Part shown: in pieces, positions 37,013 through 49,254 of the stretch | Numbering within the stretch: position 1 is the first letter of the stretch | How the letters are laid out: each line of letters begins with the position of its first letter | Assembly: GCA_963680875.1 (NCBI GenBank) | Contig: OY804582.1 | Coordinates: forward strand, 56,872,646 to 56,936,645 | From: Bathymodiolus brooksi | Taxonomy: Eukaryota > Mollusca > Bivalvia > Mytilida > Modiolidae | Reading direction: 5' to 3' | Length of the DNA stretch: 64,000 bases | Notes under the pieces: generated by a model | Told to the model about the DNA's origin: nothing | Database searches by the model: none | The model's input: only the letters and a program-made list of their open reading frames with translations | Translations under genes and position numbers: made by a program

Positions 37013-39562
37013 CAGTCAAACCTGCTTTAGTGACTACCTCTATTAAGTTAGTCAAACCTGCTTTAGTGACTACCTCTATTAAGTTACAGTCAAACCTGCT
37101 TTAGTGACCACCTCTATTAAGTTACAGTCAAACCTGCTTTTGTGACCACCTCTATTAAGTTAGTCAAACCTGCTTTAGTAACCACCTCTATTAAGTTACA
37201 GTCAAACCTGTTTTAGTGACCACCTCTATTAAGTTAGTCAAACCTGCTTTAGTGACCACCTCTATTAAGTTACAGTCAAACCTGCTTTAGTGACCACCTC
37301 TATTAAGTTACAGTCAATCTTGCTTTAGTGACCACCTCTATTAAGTTAGTCAAACCTGCTTTAGTGACTACCTCTATTAGGTTACAGTCAAACCTGCTTT
37401 AGTGACCACCTCTATTAAGTTACAGTCAAACCTGCTTTATTGACCACCTCTAATAAGTTAGTCAAACCTGCTTTAGTGACCACCTCTATTAAGTTACAGT
37501 CAAACCTGCTTTAGTGACTACCTCTATTAAGTTACAGTCAAACCTGCTTTAGTGACCACCTCTATTAAGTTACAGTCAAACCTGCTTTTGTGACCACCTC
37601 TATTAAGCTTTAGTGACCACCTCTATTAAGTTACAGTCAAACCTGTTTTAGTGACCACCTCTATTAAGTTACAGTCAAACCTGCTTTAGTGACCACCTCT
37701 ATTAAGTTAGTCAAACCTGCTTTAGTGACCACCTCTATTAAGTTAGTCAAACCTGCTTTAGTGACCACCTCTATTAAGTTAGTCAAACCTGCTTTAGTGA
37801 CTACCTCTATTAAGTTAGTCAAACCTGCTTTAGTGACTACCTCTATTAAGTTAGTCAAACCTGCTTTAGTGACCACCTCTATTAAGTTAGTCAAACCTGC
37901 TTTAGTGACTACCTCTATTAAGCTACAGTCAAACCTGCTTTAGTGACCACTTCTATTAAGTTACAGTCAAACCTGCTTTAGTGACCACCTCTATTAAGTT
38001 ACAGTCAAACCTGCTTTAGTGACCACCTCTATTAAGTTAGTCAAACCTGCTTTAGTGACCACCTCTATTAAGTTAGTCAAACCTGCTTTAGTGACTACCT
38101 CTATTAAGTTACAGTCAAACCTGCTTTAGTGACTACCTCTATTAAGTTACAGTCAAACCTGCTTTAGTGACTACCTCTATTAAGTTAGTCAAACCTGCTT
38201 TAGTGACCACCTCTATTAAGTTAGTCAAACCTGCTTTAGTGACTACCTCTATTAAGTTAGTCAAACCTGCTTTAGTGACCACCTCTATTAAGTTACAGTC
38301 AAACCTGCTTTAGTGACCATCTCTATTAAGTTACAGTCAAAGCTGCTTTAGTGACTACCTCTATTAAGTTACAGTCAAACCTGGTTTAGTGACCACCTCT
38401 ATTAAGTTACAGTCAAACCTGCTTTAGTGACCACCTCTATTAAATTAGTCAAACCTGTTTTAGTGACCACCTCTATTAAGTTACAGTCAAACCTGCTTCA
38501 GTGACCACCTCTATTAAGTTACAGTCACACCTGCTTTAGTGACCACCTCTATTAAGTTAGTCAAACCTCCTTTAGTGACCACCTCTATTAAGTTAGTCAA
38601 ACCTGCTTTAGTGACCACCTCTATTAAGTTACAGTCAAACCTGCTTTAGTGACCACCTCTATTAAGTTACAGTCAAACCTGCTTTAGTGACCACCTCTAT
38701 TAAGTTACAGTCAAACCTGTTTTAGTGACCACCTCTATTAAGTTAGTCAAACCTGCTTTAGTGACCACCTCTATTAAGTTAGTCAAACCTGCTTTAGTGA
38801 CCACCTCTATTAAGTTAGTCAAACCTGCTTTAGTGACCACCTCTATTAAGTTACAGTCAAACCTGCTTTAGTGACTACCTCTATTAAGTTACAGTCAAAC
38901 CTGCTTTAGTGACCACCTCTATTAAGTTACAGTCAAACCTGCTTTAGTGACCACCTCTATTAAGTTACAGTCAAACCTGCTTTATTGACCACCTCTATTA
39001 AGTTAGTCAAACCTGCTTTAGTGACCACCTCTATTAAGTTAGTCAAACCTGCTTTAGTGACCACCTCTATTAAGATACAGTCAAACCTGCTTTAGTGACC
39101 ACCTCTATTAAGTTAGTCAAACCTGCTTTAGTGACCACCTCTATTAAGTTACAGTCAAACCTGCTTTAGTGACCACCTCTATTAAGTTACAGTCAAACCT
39201 GTTTTAGTGACCACCTCTATTAAGTTAGTCAAACCTGCTTTAGTGACCACCTCTATTAAGTTAGTCAAACCTGCTTTAGTGACCACCTCTATTAAGTTAC
39301 AGTCAAACCTGCTTCAGTGACTACCTCTATTAAGTTACAGTCAAACCTGCTTTAGTGACCACCTCTATTAAGTTACAGTCAAACCTGCTTTAGTGACCAC
39401 CTCTATTAAGTTACAGTCAAACCTGCTTTATTGACCACCTCTATTAAGTTAGTCAAACCTGCTTTAGTGACCACCTCTATTAAGTTAGTCAAACCTGCTT
39501 TAGTGACCACCTCTATTAAGTTACAGTCAAACCTGCTTTAGTGACCACCTCTATTAAGTTAC
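37013..39562. repeat. Satellite B: about 69 units of 36/38 bp, MITE-end-derived
   Basis: The unit is agtcaaacctgctttagtga then ccacctctattaagtt (36 bp), with or without an extra 'ac' before agtc (38 bp). Both lengths are interspersed. Runs of 36 bp units give open frames on both strands (for example 37689-37943) simply because 36 is divisible by three. The array begins TA-CAGTCAAACCTG at 37011, exactly like a MITE end, and the monomer aligns over its full length with the reverse-read right end of the element at 23871-24009. No matching inverted end closes the array at the right. Confidence 0.93.
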
Positions 39563-40405
39563 AATGTATATGTGAAATAAATCCTCATGTATATCGACCT
39601 GTGAAACCCTGATTTTGGGTAGGTGTCTGGAAACCTTAGCACTTGAGATGGGTATCAGGACGTGCACCCACCTCAGTGGACGTTATGGTGGTCAGAAGCC
39701 AATAATGATAATCACTTGGCAAACCAGACACCCCTAGTTTGAAAAGGAATCATCCCTGGCCAGGGAATGTTGGAAAAGATCATATCCATGTTATTAAATC
39801 TTAATTTGAACAATTGACAAAATAGAAAACAAAATGTTGATTTTGCAAAATATGAGTGAAATATATACATGTGCTAACCAAAGGAAGAATCTTTTGATAT
39901 ATCATACAGCCATCACACAGGGATTACATGAACATTTTCAATATTGTATATCATTATATTAGTCTTTGGAATACCCTGGTTCTGTATCTTGATCGGATCA
40001 ATAGGATAAGTTATATGTGTTTAACGTCACTTTCAACAATATTTATGTATATCTTAGCGGTCAGTTTTGTTTGTAGATGGCCGCTTTGAGTCAAGAATGG
40101 AGCTAATATTGACAACTTTGATTTTAAATCTTAAATAATTTACTTGTTAGTATTAAGATTGTACTCACATTAAATTTGTTGATGTTTTCTGAAACATACC
40201 GTTTCTTGTCTGTTAACTACAACTAGCGATTCTATACAATCTACAAAACATACACAAAATTGTCATAGTTAAAAAAAAAGCTGTGATCTAAAATAAGGGA
40301 AAATTAAAGTGATTGAGATATTGCTGAATATTTAATAAATCATTATAAACCACCAAATTACCATGTTGCATTTTACCATTACAATTAGATAGCAATATAT
40401 TAAAT
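39563..40405. other. Non-coding stretch with a SINE fragment
   Basis: A SINE 3'-end fragment (minus strand) is at about 40018-40072 (tgtttaacgtcactttcaac, then agcggtcagtttt). At 39620-39737, taggtgtctgg faces ccagacaccccta, a possible short inverted-repeat element. No gene is seen. Confidence 0.45.
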
Positions 40406-40616
40406 CTACCTATGTAATCAGTGCCTCTTACCACTAACGTTGTGAGTTTGAATCCCGCTCATGGCGAAGTGTACTTGATACAACATTATGTGATAAAGTT
40501 TGTCAGTGACTTGCGACAGGTAGGTGCTTTTCTCCAGGTATTCCGGCTTCCTCCACCAATAAAACTGACCGCCACGATATAATTGAAATATTTTTGAAAG
40601 TGGCATTAAACACCAT
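40406..40616 (+). repeat. SINE copy, near full length
   Basis: In forward orientation: tacctatgtaatcagtgcct, B-box-like gagtttgaatcccgc, then tctccaggtattccgg and the 3' domain, ending ggcattaaacaccat. The extreme head with the A-box-like part is absent. Confidence 0.85.
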
Positions 40617-41163
40617 AAAACACAAATCATGAAAAAAGAAGTGGGGGCAAGGTATCGGAAATCTGTATAATAAAAAGTCATGATAACAAAACCAGAATTT
40701 TAGGGCACCGAGTTACCTGTTTACAAATGTTTTTTTTTAATTCAATCATTGCGACATGTGACATTTATTTTCCCAGTCAAATAGTTGGTTACAACAAGCT
40801 CCCATTCTGAGAAAAAATGCCACACAGAAAAATCAAGTAGCCATTTAGAGAAAAAAATACCACACAGTCAATTCAGACTTCTTTAAACATTTGGACCACC
40901 ATTATATTAAAGCATTTTGATATTAATTGAAACTGACAATGTAAAAAACGACATTATATCCAATCTCTTTTTTTTATCTTTTACAGTAAATTAAAACTGA
41001 AAGTACAGGTAAATACCTATAATACAGGTGAAAATACATATCATCAATGTATATCTATGTAATTCTACACTTCAAAGAGTTTATTGTATAAAACATTGTC
41101 ATAACTATCAGGAGCATCAGTTATGATGTATATACTTTCATTCTGAGGACCAAATTGGGTTAT
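40617..41163. other. Non-coding stretch
   Basis: AT-rich. A short phrase (gaaaaaa.t.ccacacag) is repeated at about 40810-40867. No gene. Confidence 0.4.
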
Positions 41164-41330
41164 GTACTTGATACAACATTATGTGATAAAGTTTGTCAGT
41201 GACTTGCGGCAGGTCATTGGTTTTTCCTGGGTACTCCGGTGTCCTCCACCACACCAATAAAGCCGACCGTCACAATATATAACTGAAATTTTGTTGAAAG
41301 TGGCGTTAAAACACCATGACCCCCTAACCC
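41164..41330 (+). repeat. SINE copy lacking the tRNA-like head
   Basis: It starts gtacttgatacaacattatg and ends taaaacaccatgaccccctaaccc, showing a CCCTAA-type 3' tail in forward orientation. Confidence 0.8.
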
Positions 41331-41910
41331 AAATTGGGTTATTTTTCATGAGCTGTTATAATTACTTTTTGTTGATTTTCATATCTGAAAAGATGGGAAG
41401 GAAAATAGATATGGTTTCTCCTATCTCTGGTCCGTAACGACTCCCAACCCTTGTTTTATTGAACGAAAAGAAATCTCTGGATAGGTCAAATTGTTTTCTC
41501 CCCATAATAGATGGACTGTGTGCTCCAAAGCAACTTCAATGAGACAAGAGGTTTCACAGTGAAATATTATTTGTCTGCTGTCATCGTTTTCCATTTTTAG
41601 ATACAATGGTTTCTATATGATAACATTTGCTCTATTTGACAGATCCTTCTGAATTTTTAACAAAATGATCCATGGCACAGAATAAAGGTTGAAATTTTTA
41701 AGGGATCACAGCCCTACCCGTTTCAAACAAGAGTACCATGAATTAATACAATAAGCCTAACAACAGTGAAGTAAGTTTCAACATCTGATACTCACACCAG
41801 GTGTTGTTATGGTTACCAGACAATTCTTCAAGCCTGGTAGTGTCATTTGGTCAGTTCATTATAAATGTTTAGGGTGACCTTCCCCAATAAGTTTGATATT
41901 CGATAATATA
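41331..41910. other. Non-coding stretch
   Basis: No supported gene. The 41.42-41.60 kb part is less AT-rich and non-repetitive, but its 61-codon minus frame has no recognisable domain. Confidence 0.35.
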
Positions 41911-42131
41911 GGGTTAGGGTGTTTAATGCCACTTTCAACAATATTTCAGTTATACTGGTGGATGAAACCGAAGTACCCGGAGAAAATTACTGACCTGCAG
42001 CAAGTCACTGACAAACTTTATCACATAATGTTGTATCGAGTACATCTCACCATGAACGGGATGCAAATTCACAATTTTAGTGGTGATAGGCACTGATTGC
42101 ACCGGTAGTTGTAAATCCAACTACCATATGA
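41911..42131 (-). repeat. SINE copy with (CCCTAA) tail
   Basis: The left end is gggttagggtgtttaatgcc, so a telomere-like hexamer replaces the usual gttatg junction. The gtggcggtcagtttta segment is deleted. The head is complete up to accatatgat. Confidence 0.82.
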
Positions 42132-42183
42132 TACACCAGTATAAAGTCCCATAACTCTCAAACAACTAATTGAAACACATCAA

Positions 42184-42612
42184 AATGTATATAGACTATC
42201 ATACCACTGTTCCTAATAATCTGGTAAGGTGTGAAGAAAATTAGTCCATGCAAAAATTGAGTAAGCAAACAAAATGATTACAACAGACTGTTTGTTATAG
42301 AAAGAATAGTAAAAACTTTCAAAAATTATACAGATCCCTAGACCACCATTCCCAATAATCTGGTGAAGTTTAAACAATATTGTTCATGGTAAAGTGGAGA
42401 TTAGTGAACAACATGTTTACAACAGATTGTTCCTCATTGAATACTCCTATAAAAACTCTCAAATGACCAATGTGAAAATCCTCAAAACATATACAGACTC
42501 TCTGATCACCATTCCTAATACACATGTACATGTAATCTATCCAGCTTGAAGAAAATTGGTTAAGGCAAGGGAAAAGTGGATTTAGCATGCAACATGTTTA
42601 CTGCTGATGGAT
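42184..42612. repeat. Old tandem repeat, three diverged units of 140-165 bp
   Basis: Recurring phrases are accac.attcc.aataatctgg (near 42202, 42341, 42506) followed by aagaaaatt..t and acaacatgtttac. The copies are too diverged for simple end calls. Confidence 0.6.
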
Positions 42613-44466
42613 GGACATTATACCATATGTCCCTCTTAAGACAGGCACATACAAATTGTTGAAAGTAATGATTCAACAATGATTTATACCAACATCATAA
42701 CGTAGGAGATTTCATTGAAAAATATAGAAACAAGTTGTTCCATTTTGTTTCCATGGCAACCAAGTTATACATGTTATGATCAGGATTTTTACTTTATAAA
42801 TTCAAAGTTTAAACTAAAATTCAAATCAACAAGTGGTTATAGAAAATGAACATTCTGTGTAGTCCTTTCAATATCATGCTTCTCACGCTGAGAAACAAAT
42901 GTTTTATGTGCACCACCCATACACTGTATACCATTTGGTGACCTCTGTTTATAATTTGTCAAAGTAAAAGTTTTCAGAATTAAAAACAACAGTTCATTAT
43001 CAATGTTTACATTACAAGGTCATAAATTCTTCATGAAACCAAGATCTTAAGAGTACATGCATTTTAACAGCAACAGAATCTGGTACTGTTTCAGACATGA
43101 AATAGTAATGCACATGGCATTGTTTCTCAGAGACCAGCAAACGTTGAGTGTACCATTAAAACAATAGTTTACCAAGATTTCACAGGTGTTCAAACTTAAA
43201 AATAGCACAAACTGTGAAACATTTAATTTGTTTAAACAAATGTCAAAACACTTTAATGGGTTTGTGGGTAAGAACACTTTATGATAAACATCAGAATTTA
43301 ATTGTAACATAATACCTTTTTGCCTTATCAGAAGGGCATGTCAAAAAATATATAGTATAAACATCACACAGATTAAACTAAGGAAGTTTTTTTTTATCTA
43401 TTCAATACAAAAAGGTAATTTTAAAAGATACAATCCTAAATTATTCAAAAAAGATTTTTAGCTGTTCATCTCATCGAAATGTGATATGCCTTTTGACGGG
43501 AGTCATATCGGTAATTTGACGGTTTAATTAAAGCGTCCATACCACAGTGTACTCTGATGAATGCCCTCACACTATCATTATTATTTTTAGATATATACAG
43601 TTTCATATCCGATTCTATGTAAATTGATTTTTTTTGGCTACAACGTAAATCACTGATGGAAATAAAGGATAGGTGGTCAAATAGGTTATTCAGAATGGTT
43701 AAATGAAAGATAAATTAAGATGGGGACCGAAATAAGACACAATGATTTTGATTATTAAGACGATAAGTGTTAATTTGTTACTCCGCTCAAAAGCGATTAA
43801 CGACATTACACTTAAAGATATCAAATAATTTTCAATGAATTTTGATAATTAAAATGATAAGTGTTGATACTTAATTAACTTACCTTTGTTTTTGAAGTAA
43901 TTAACGACCTATTGGAAGAAACAGAACAAAAAACCTCTGCTTGATTTTTTATGTGTCATCTCGATAAAGTTTATTACGAATCTAAGGGTCTTGATATAAG
44001 AAAAGGTCAAATTATTGTTTTATTTCATTCACATAATATCAAAATCTACAATCTATATAGCATTCGACTGACAAGAGAACTATAGCACCAAAATGGCAAA
44101 ATTTGTAATTTTTTTAAACAATGCCAAAGTAATGACTGATTTCAGTTGATACAAGACAAATTTTATTCGTGGGTTGAAGAAAATTATCTCTTAATCAATT
44201 GCATTCATATAAAATTAATTATGTTAGATAGTTCATAGTGATGTCACATGATTTGATGATGTCAATTTCTTAGTATTTTGAAATATGATTTTGCAAATAT
44301 CAAAACAATAGATTCTCAGCATGATGTCAATTTGTTTTAAATTCTAAATGTAATAACAAACACATATTTTGGAAATCCAGAATTTCTATAATTAAATGTT
44401 ATTATTTCAATATGGTTTTTCATAACCACAAATTATAATACATGTAGATAACATCAAGGAAGAGAT
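42613..44466. other. Non-coding stretch
   Basis: No supported gene. The 43.48-43.93 kb part is non-repetitive, of more even composition and rich in taatt/attaa homeodomain-like words; possibly a regulatory region. Confidence 0.3.
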
Positions 44467-44652
44467 CAGAATTTTGACAATGACATGGTGCCTAAGAATA
44501 ATGGTCTACATCTATTTACAGGTATGAGCCATGAGCCGTTTAATTTGGATTAAAACAAAACTAAAGTCATTTGAAACATAATACTCAAAATCTTTTTTTT
44601 TTTAATATTCAAGGGACATAACTAAAAAAATGCTAAATGTAAGGTGGTTTGG

Positions 44653-44828
44653 TTAGGGTTATGGTGTTTAACGTCACATTCAACAATATTTCAGCTATAT
44701 CATGGCGGTCATTTTATTGGTGCAGGAAACCGAAGTACCCAAAGAAAACCACCAACAGACAAAATTTATCACATAATGTTGTATCGAGTACACCTCGTCA
44801 TCAGTGGGATTCAAACTCACAACTTTAG
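44653..44828 (-). repeat. SINE copy, head missing
   Basis: It begins ggttagggttatggtg and ends at ctcacaactttagc inside the B-box side of the head; the rest of the head is lost at the same point as in the copy at 45090. Confidence 0.8.
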
Positions 44829-45089
44829 CTAAATGTAGGGAAAATAGGGTGAAAATAAAAAGGTCAAATGCAATCTTTTGTGATAAATCAGAATTTTGAC
44901 AATGAAATTTAATATCTCTGCATCAGGTGCCTAAGAATAATGGTCTACATCTATTTACATGTATGAGCCGTTTACTTTGGATTAAAACAAAACTAAAGTC
45001 ATTTGAAACAATAGAACTCAACATAATGCTCAATTTCTTTTAATATTCAAGGGACATAAAACATAACAAAAAATGCTAAGTGTTAAAGG

Positions 45090-45264
45090 GAGTTGCTATG
45101 GTTTTTAATGCCACTTTCAACAATGTTTAAGCTATTCCATAGCGGTCAGTTTTATTCGTGGAGTACCCAGGAAAAACCACTGACCTGTCGCAAGTCACTG
45201 ACAAATTTTATCACATAATGTTGTATCGAGTACACCTAGATATGAGCAGGATTCGAACTCACAA
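45090..45264 (-). repeat. SINE copy, head missing (duplicate of 44653 copy)
   Basis: It has the same truncation point (ctcacaattttagc) and flank as the copy at 44653, but its 3' part is more diverged (ctatggtttttaatgccac; caatgtttaagctattcc). Confidence 0.8.
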
Positions 45265-45434
45265 TTTTAGCTAAATGTAGGGAAAATAGGGTGACAATAA
45301 AAAGGTCTAATGTAATCTTTAATGATAAATTGAGTAAACATGAAGAAAAATTGACAATATTTATGGGATATTTAAAAAAGATATTTTTACATTATATTTT
45401 TGAACCCTGTCAACTTGATATCAAGTTTGATATA

Positions 45435-45916
45435 CAGTCCATGGACATAAGTATTCGTCACCTTCGATTTTTTTACTATGGTATATATTTCATATAAAAC
45501 CACATTTTTTCAAAAAATGTTTTAAAGCTAGATTTTTATGAAATTTATTTCAAGACACGCAGAATTCTTTGAATTTTATTTGTTTATCTGATAGTAATTT
45601 TTGTCTGCATGGTTTTTGTTTTCTGGTGATTTAAACACAAATGTTGATTTTTCCGATTTTATTTTTGTTAAAGTATATAGCAAATTTGACATCAGAAAAC
45701 AAAAATTGTCTTTAAATCATAAGAAAATAAAGGCAATCTAATGGAAAATCATGCTAAAATAAACAAATAATCGTTAAATATTTCTGCTTCTTCTGGTGCA
45801 AAAATGATCGAAATCCGTTTAGAAATGACTTCACAATATTTTTTTTTAAAAATGTGGTTTTATATGAAATGTATTGTGCAAAATCGAGGGTGATGAATAT
45901 TTATGTCCATTGACTG
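45435..45916. mobile_element. Tc1/mariner-type MITE, 482 bp
   Basis: The left end CAGTCCATGGACATAAGTAT and the right end (atttatgtccattgactg) are inverted copies, flanked by TA at 45433-45434 and 45917-45918. The terminal inverted repeats extend inward for about 85-100 bp (ccacattttttc / aaaatgtggttttatatgaa). The interior has no transposase-length frame. The ACAGT..TGGACA..AGTATT type of end is typical of Tc1-like elements. Confidence 0.88.
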
Positions 45917-45918
45917 TA

Positions 45919-48900
45919 TATATATATATAAAAAAACAAAAACTTTAGCTTACATTTGAAGTCAACAAATATCCACACTTGACTTTCAAATATCCTTTTA
46001 TATAATTATTAAATAAATTTACTTAAAAATTTGTTAAGAATGGAGATAAATCATTTACCAAAATTACCAACCTTTTTTTAGTGAACTATAAAATTACATA
46101 TAAAATGTAAAAAAAATTATGTAAAAATTTAAATACATTTTTTTTGGGTAGTAAATTCAAATTATTTTATGCATGTCCAGCATGCAGGCAAGTAATTAAT
46201 GTCCTTAAAAAGAAGAACATGTCAATCAATCAGAAATTAGTATTGTCCTTTGCAGCCACTATTGATCAAATATTATTGAAAAAATTTATGATGGCCATCC
46301 TACAAGAATTATGAATGCCGAATGGCAATGTGGCTTTTAGAGAAGGAAAGTTTTGTTATATCAAACAAAAAATAATAATAGATGGCCTAATATACAGTAC
46401 CAAGATATGCATAACAAAATGTACTTGAGGTTTGTGTAATAAACCATCTTTTCAATTATCCGATTAACAGTTAATGAAATCTGAGTACTGTTTCATAAAA
46501 CTTCCACAAATATGTGCGCAACTAACTTCAGTGCATTTGTTAAAGATTTATGCACATATAACTCTTACGGCTGCTTTGTGAAGTGGTGCCAGTGCTCTAA
46601 CATGAAAATATCAACACAATATGTTCTAGGCATTAAAGTAGCCTTTCTAAACAGGCTAAAATTAGACCTGTAAAATTGGCAGAAAAATCATCCCACTAGG
46701 TGATCTTTATATGTATATATAAAAGAACAATACAAATAAACATATCAAGGACCCAGCAAATCCATGTACCTGTCAATTCAAATCACAATTTTCCCCAATT
46801 TGTGTCTTATTGCTGGTATTTAATTTCAGCGTAAAGCGCATGAAATTGTACCTGCGTGAAATTAAACAATACAAATAGCATGACAGTTGGGCGACAGTCA
46901 GGCTCCAACATACAGAAGATACTGCTGATTTTGATGGAAAAAAATAACCTCATCTCCAAATTCTCATAATTCCCTGTAATCACGACACAGATCTAAGGAC
47001 ATGATGGCTACTCAATTGGTCAAGGTTTGAAATAATTAATATCGTTTTAAGGATGGTCGATTTTTTCTCTCATCAATCTTGATTCTACTTTTAAAATTGA
47101 ATGAAATTGCATTAAAATTGAACGATCTTCACTGCAGGATTATTTAAGGCATTTAAATTGACCGCTGAAGCTAAAATTAAAAAGTTATTCAAGATGAAGA
47201 TTTGAGTCACACTTTAGTGGACAGATGTATAAAAGCTCCGACCAGAAACAAGTCCTTACTATAGAAATGAAAGTTATCCCAATCTTAATCAAAAGAATAA
47301 GATTATTTGAAAAATGCAAGTGATTAAAATTTCTAAATATAAATCGACAAATTTATGAATGTTCATTGGATTTTAACAAAAGTCAATTATTTGGTAACAT
47401 AGGAGACAATTAAAATAGACTAATAGGTCTTAAATGATGCTTGTTACAAACCTTGTGTTTCTGGGAAGCATCAATCTTTAAGACATGTGGTACACTTATA
47501 ATAATATGGAAGCCAGTAGAAAAATTAAAATTAAAATACAGAGTGGACACACATATTTCCTTTTCTTAGTCATAATTTTGACATTTTGAACAGGGTTACT
47601 GTACTAGACCAACATGCCAAGTTGGATTTTTATAATGCAAGCACACTGAAACAACATTCCGCAGGTAGACATGTTGCTCTGCTCTGACACATAATCCTGA
47701 TGCCGAGCTAACCAGTCTTTGTTCTTTCCCCTTTAACCCCCCCCCAAAAAAACAATCGCCTTAAAAGTTTTTTTCAGTTACCGAAGATCATTCATAAGTT
47801 CTGATAAAACTTTAGTCCAAAGAACTTCCGATAAATGTGACAGGATTCTGAACATCAAAGAAAATCAATATAATAATGATACAGCAGGATTTACAAGCTA
47901 AAATTGGAAGAGGCCAAACACTTGACTATGACTCTGATTCTTTGACATCACTTGAATGTTTGACTTTATGTAATAACAAAAGGGAGTGAACTCAATCAAT
48001 AGGTATGACTTGTAACAAAAATATCTCTAATTTGTTCCATTGTAGGAGAGTATGACTAAACTACTAATGACTACTTATTACAATATAAAGACCAAAAATA
48101 GGATTGAACGTAAAGTGAATCCATTCAATCACATAACATGTCAGCTACCAATTCAATAACAAAATGAAAATAAATTTTCAATTTTCTCTCTATCGCCAGT
48201 ATCGGATCCTATTACAATAAATTTAAAGCATGCAAATCTTGAGCCACAATAACTTAGTTGATGACACGAGGGGCTGCATTAAATTGAAAAAGTCGTGCTC
48301 TAATGGTGTCGGTTTAATAGCTTAAAACGTTTTAAATAGACTATAATTTAGAGAGAAAAAATCTAGATTATATGGTGTCGGAGTTAGGCCTCTGACATTA
48401 CGAATCAATCACAATTATCCGTGTGTGAAATGAGATCACAAAAAAAAGTACCGGGATTATCATTATATGGATGGTGATGTCACTACTGTCAAACTTCTGT
48501 AATGGGGAGATAATAATATGTATCAGAAACAAAAAAAAATCACCCCTTGTCCATTTCAATTATTTGTAACTGTGAATATTAGCAACCCTAGAAATGAAAA
48601 TGACACCATATTTGAAAGACCTATATTTAATCTATGTCAGCTTAAGGTCCCGTACAATTGACCTTAAATGGTATAATTGACAGAAAAATCGGGAGATAAT
48701 TTTGCAAATTGAATTCATTTATTACCATTTAAAGGAATGTATTTGTTTCTAAAGTGCTGAAATTAACAACCCAGATAACCGAAATTGACACTTACTTACT
48801 TACTAACATCAACAAATCAAAATATATTCAATAATTAACCTTAATAACAGTATATCTGATATTTAAATAGGTGATTTTTATCTTGAAAGTAAACATGATT

Positions 48901-49122
48901 TATTATCATTTAAAACATTTTATTCAAATTTTGTCCAATTTCTATGTTTAAAATATGAGGCCAGGTGTACTTTCATAATGTCAATAATAATAACAGTGTT
49001 ATATTTAAGATTGTCCTATGATATGTTTCAGATTTTTTTTAGTGTATTACAAAAGACAATTTCAATTTCATGGTTATCAACGATAAACAATATCAAATTT
49101 CATTGTATTCCGTGAGTTCAGT
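45919..49122. other. Non-coding stretch with non-repetitive, possibly conserved segments
   Basis: No supported gene. Two parts stand out by even composition and absence of repeats: about 46.80-47.24 kb and about 48.24-48.44 kb. They could be regulatory elements; only a cross-species alignment could show that. Confidence 0.3.
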
Positions 49123-49254
49123 AGGGCTATGATGTTTAATGCCACTTTCAACAATATTTCAGTTATATTGTGGCGGTCAGTTTTATTGGTGGAGGAAACC
49201 GGAGTATATGGAGAAAACCACCGACCTGTTACTGACAAACTTTATCACATAATG
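49123..49254 (-). repeat. SINE 3' half
   Basis: Left end tagggctatgatgtttaatg, with gtggcggtcagttttattgg well kept; it stops after ctttatcacataatg. Confidence 0.78.

Larger units (their letters stand above)
44467..45333. repeat. Tandem segmental duplication of about 430 bp, each unit with a SINE
   Basis: Unit 1 from 44467 and unit 2 from 44889 both contain cagaattttgacaatga, gtgcctaagaataatggtct, a SINE, and then agctaaatgtagggaaaata. Landmark spacing is 422-442 bp. Divergence between units is moderate. Confidence 0.9.

Noticed and set aside
37664..37943. Open frames in satellite B
   Set aside because: They occur only in the run of 36 bp units, on both strands.
27868..39562. CRISPR-like repeat arrays
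   Set aside because: Units are directly adjacent with no unique spacers, and the context is eukaryotic.
39617..39738. Small inverted-repeat element (taggtgtctgg / ccagacaccccta)
   Set aside because: The arms match over only about 11-13 bases with mismatches and no target duplication is evident.
32831..41930. Interstitial telomere repeats (TTAGGG)
   Set aside because: Only one to three hexamers occur and always at the 3' end of a SINE, so they are SINE tails and not independent telomeric DNA.
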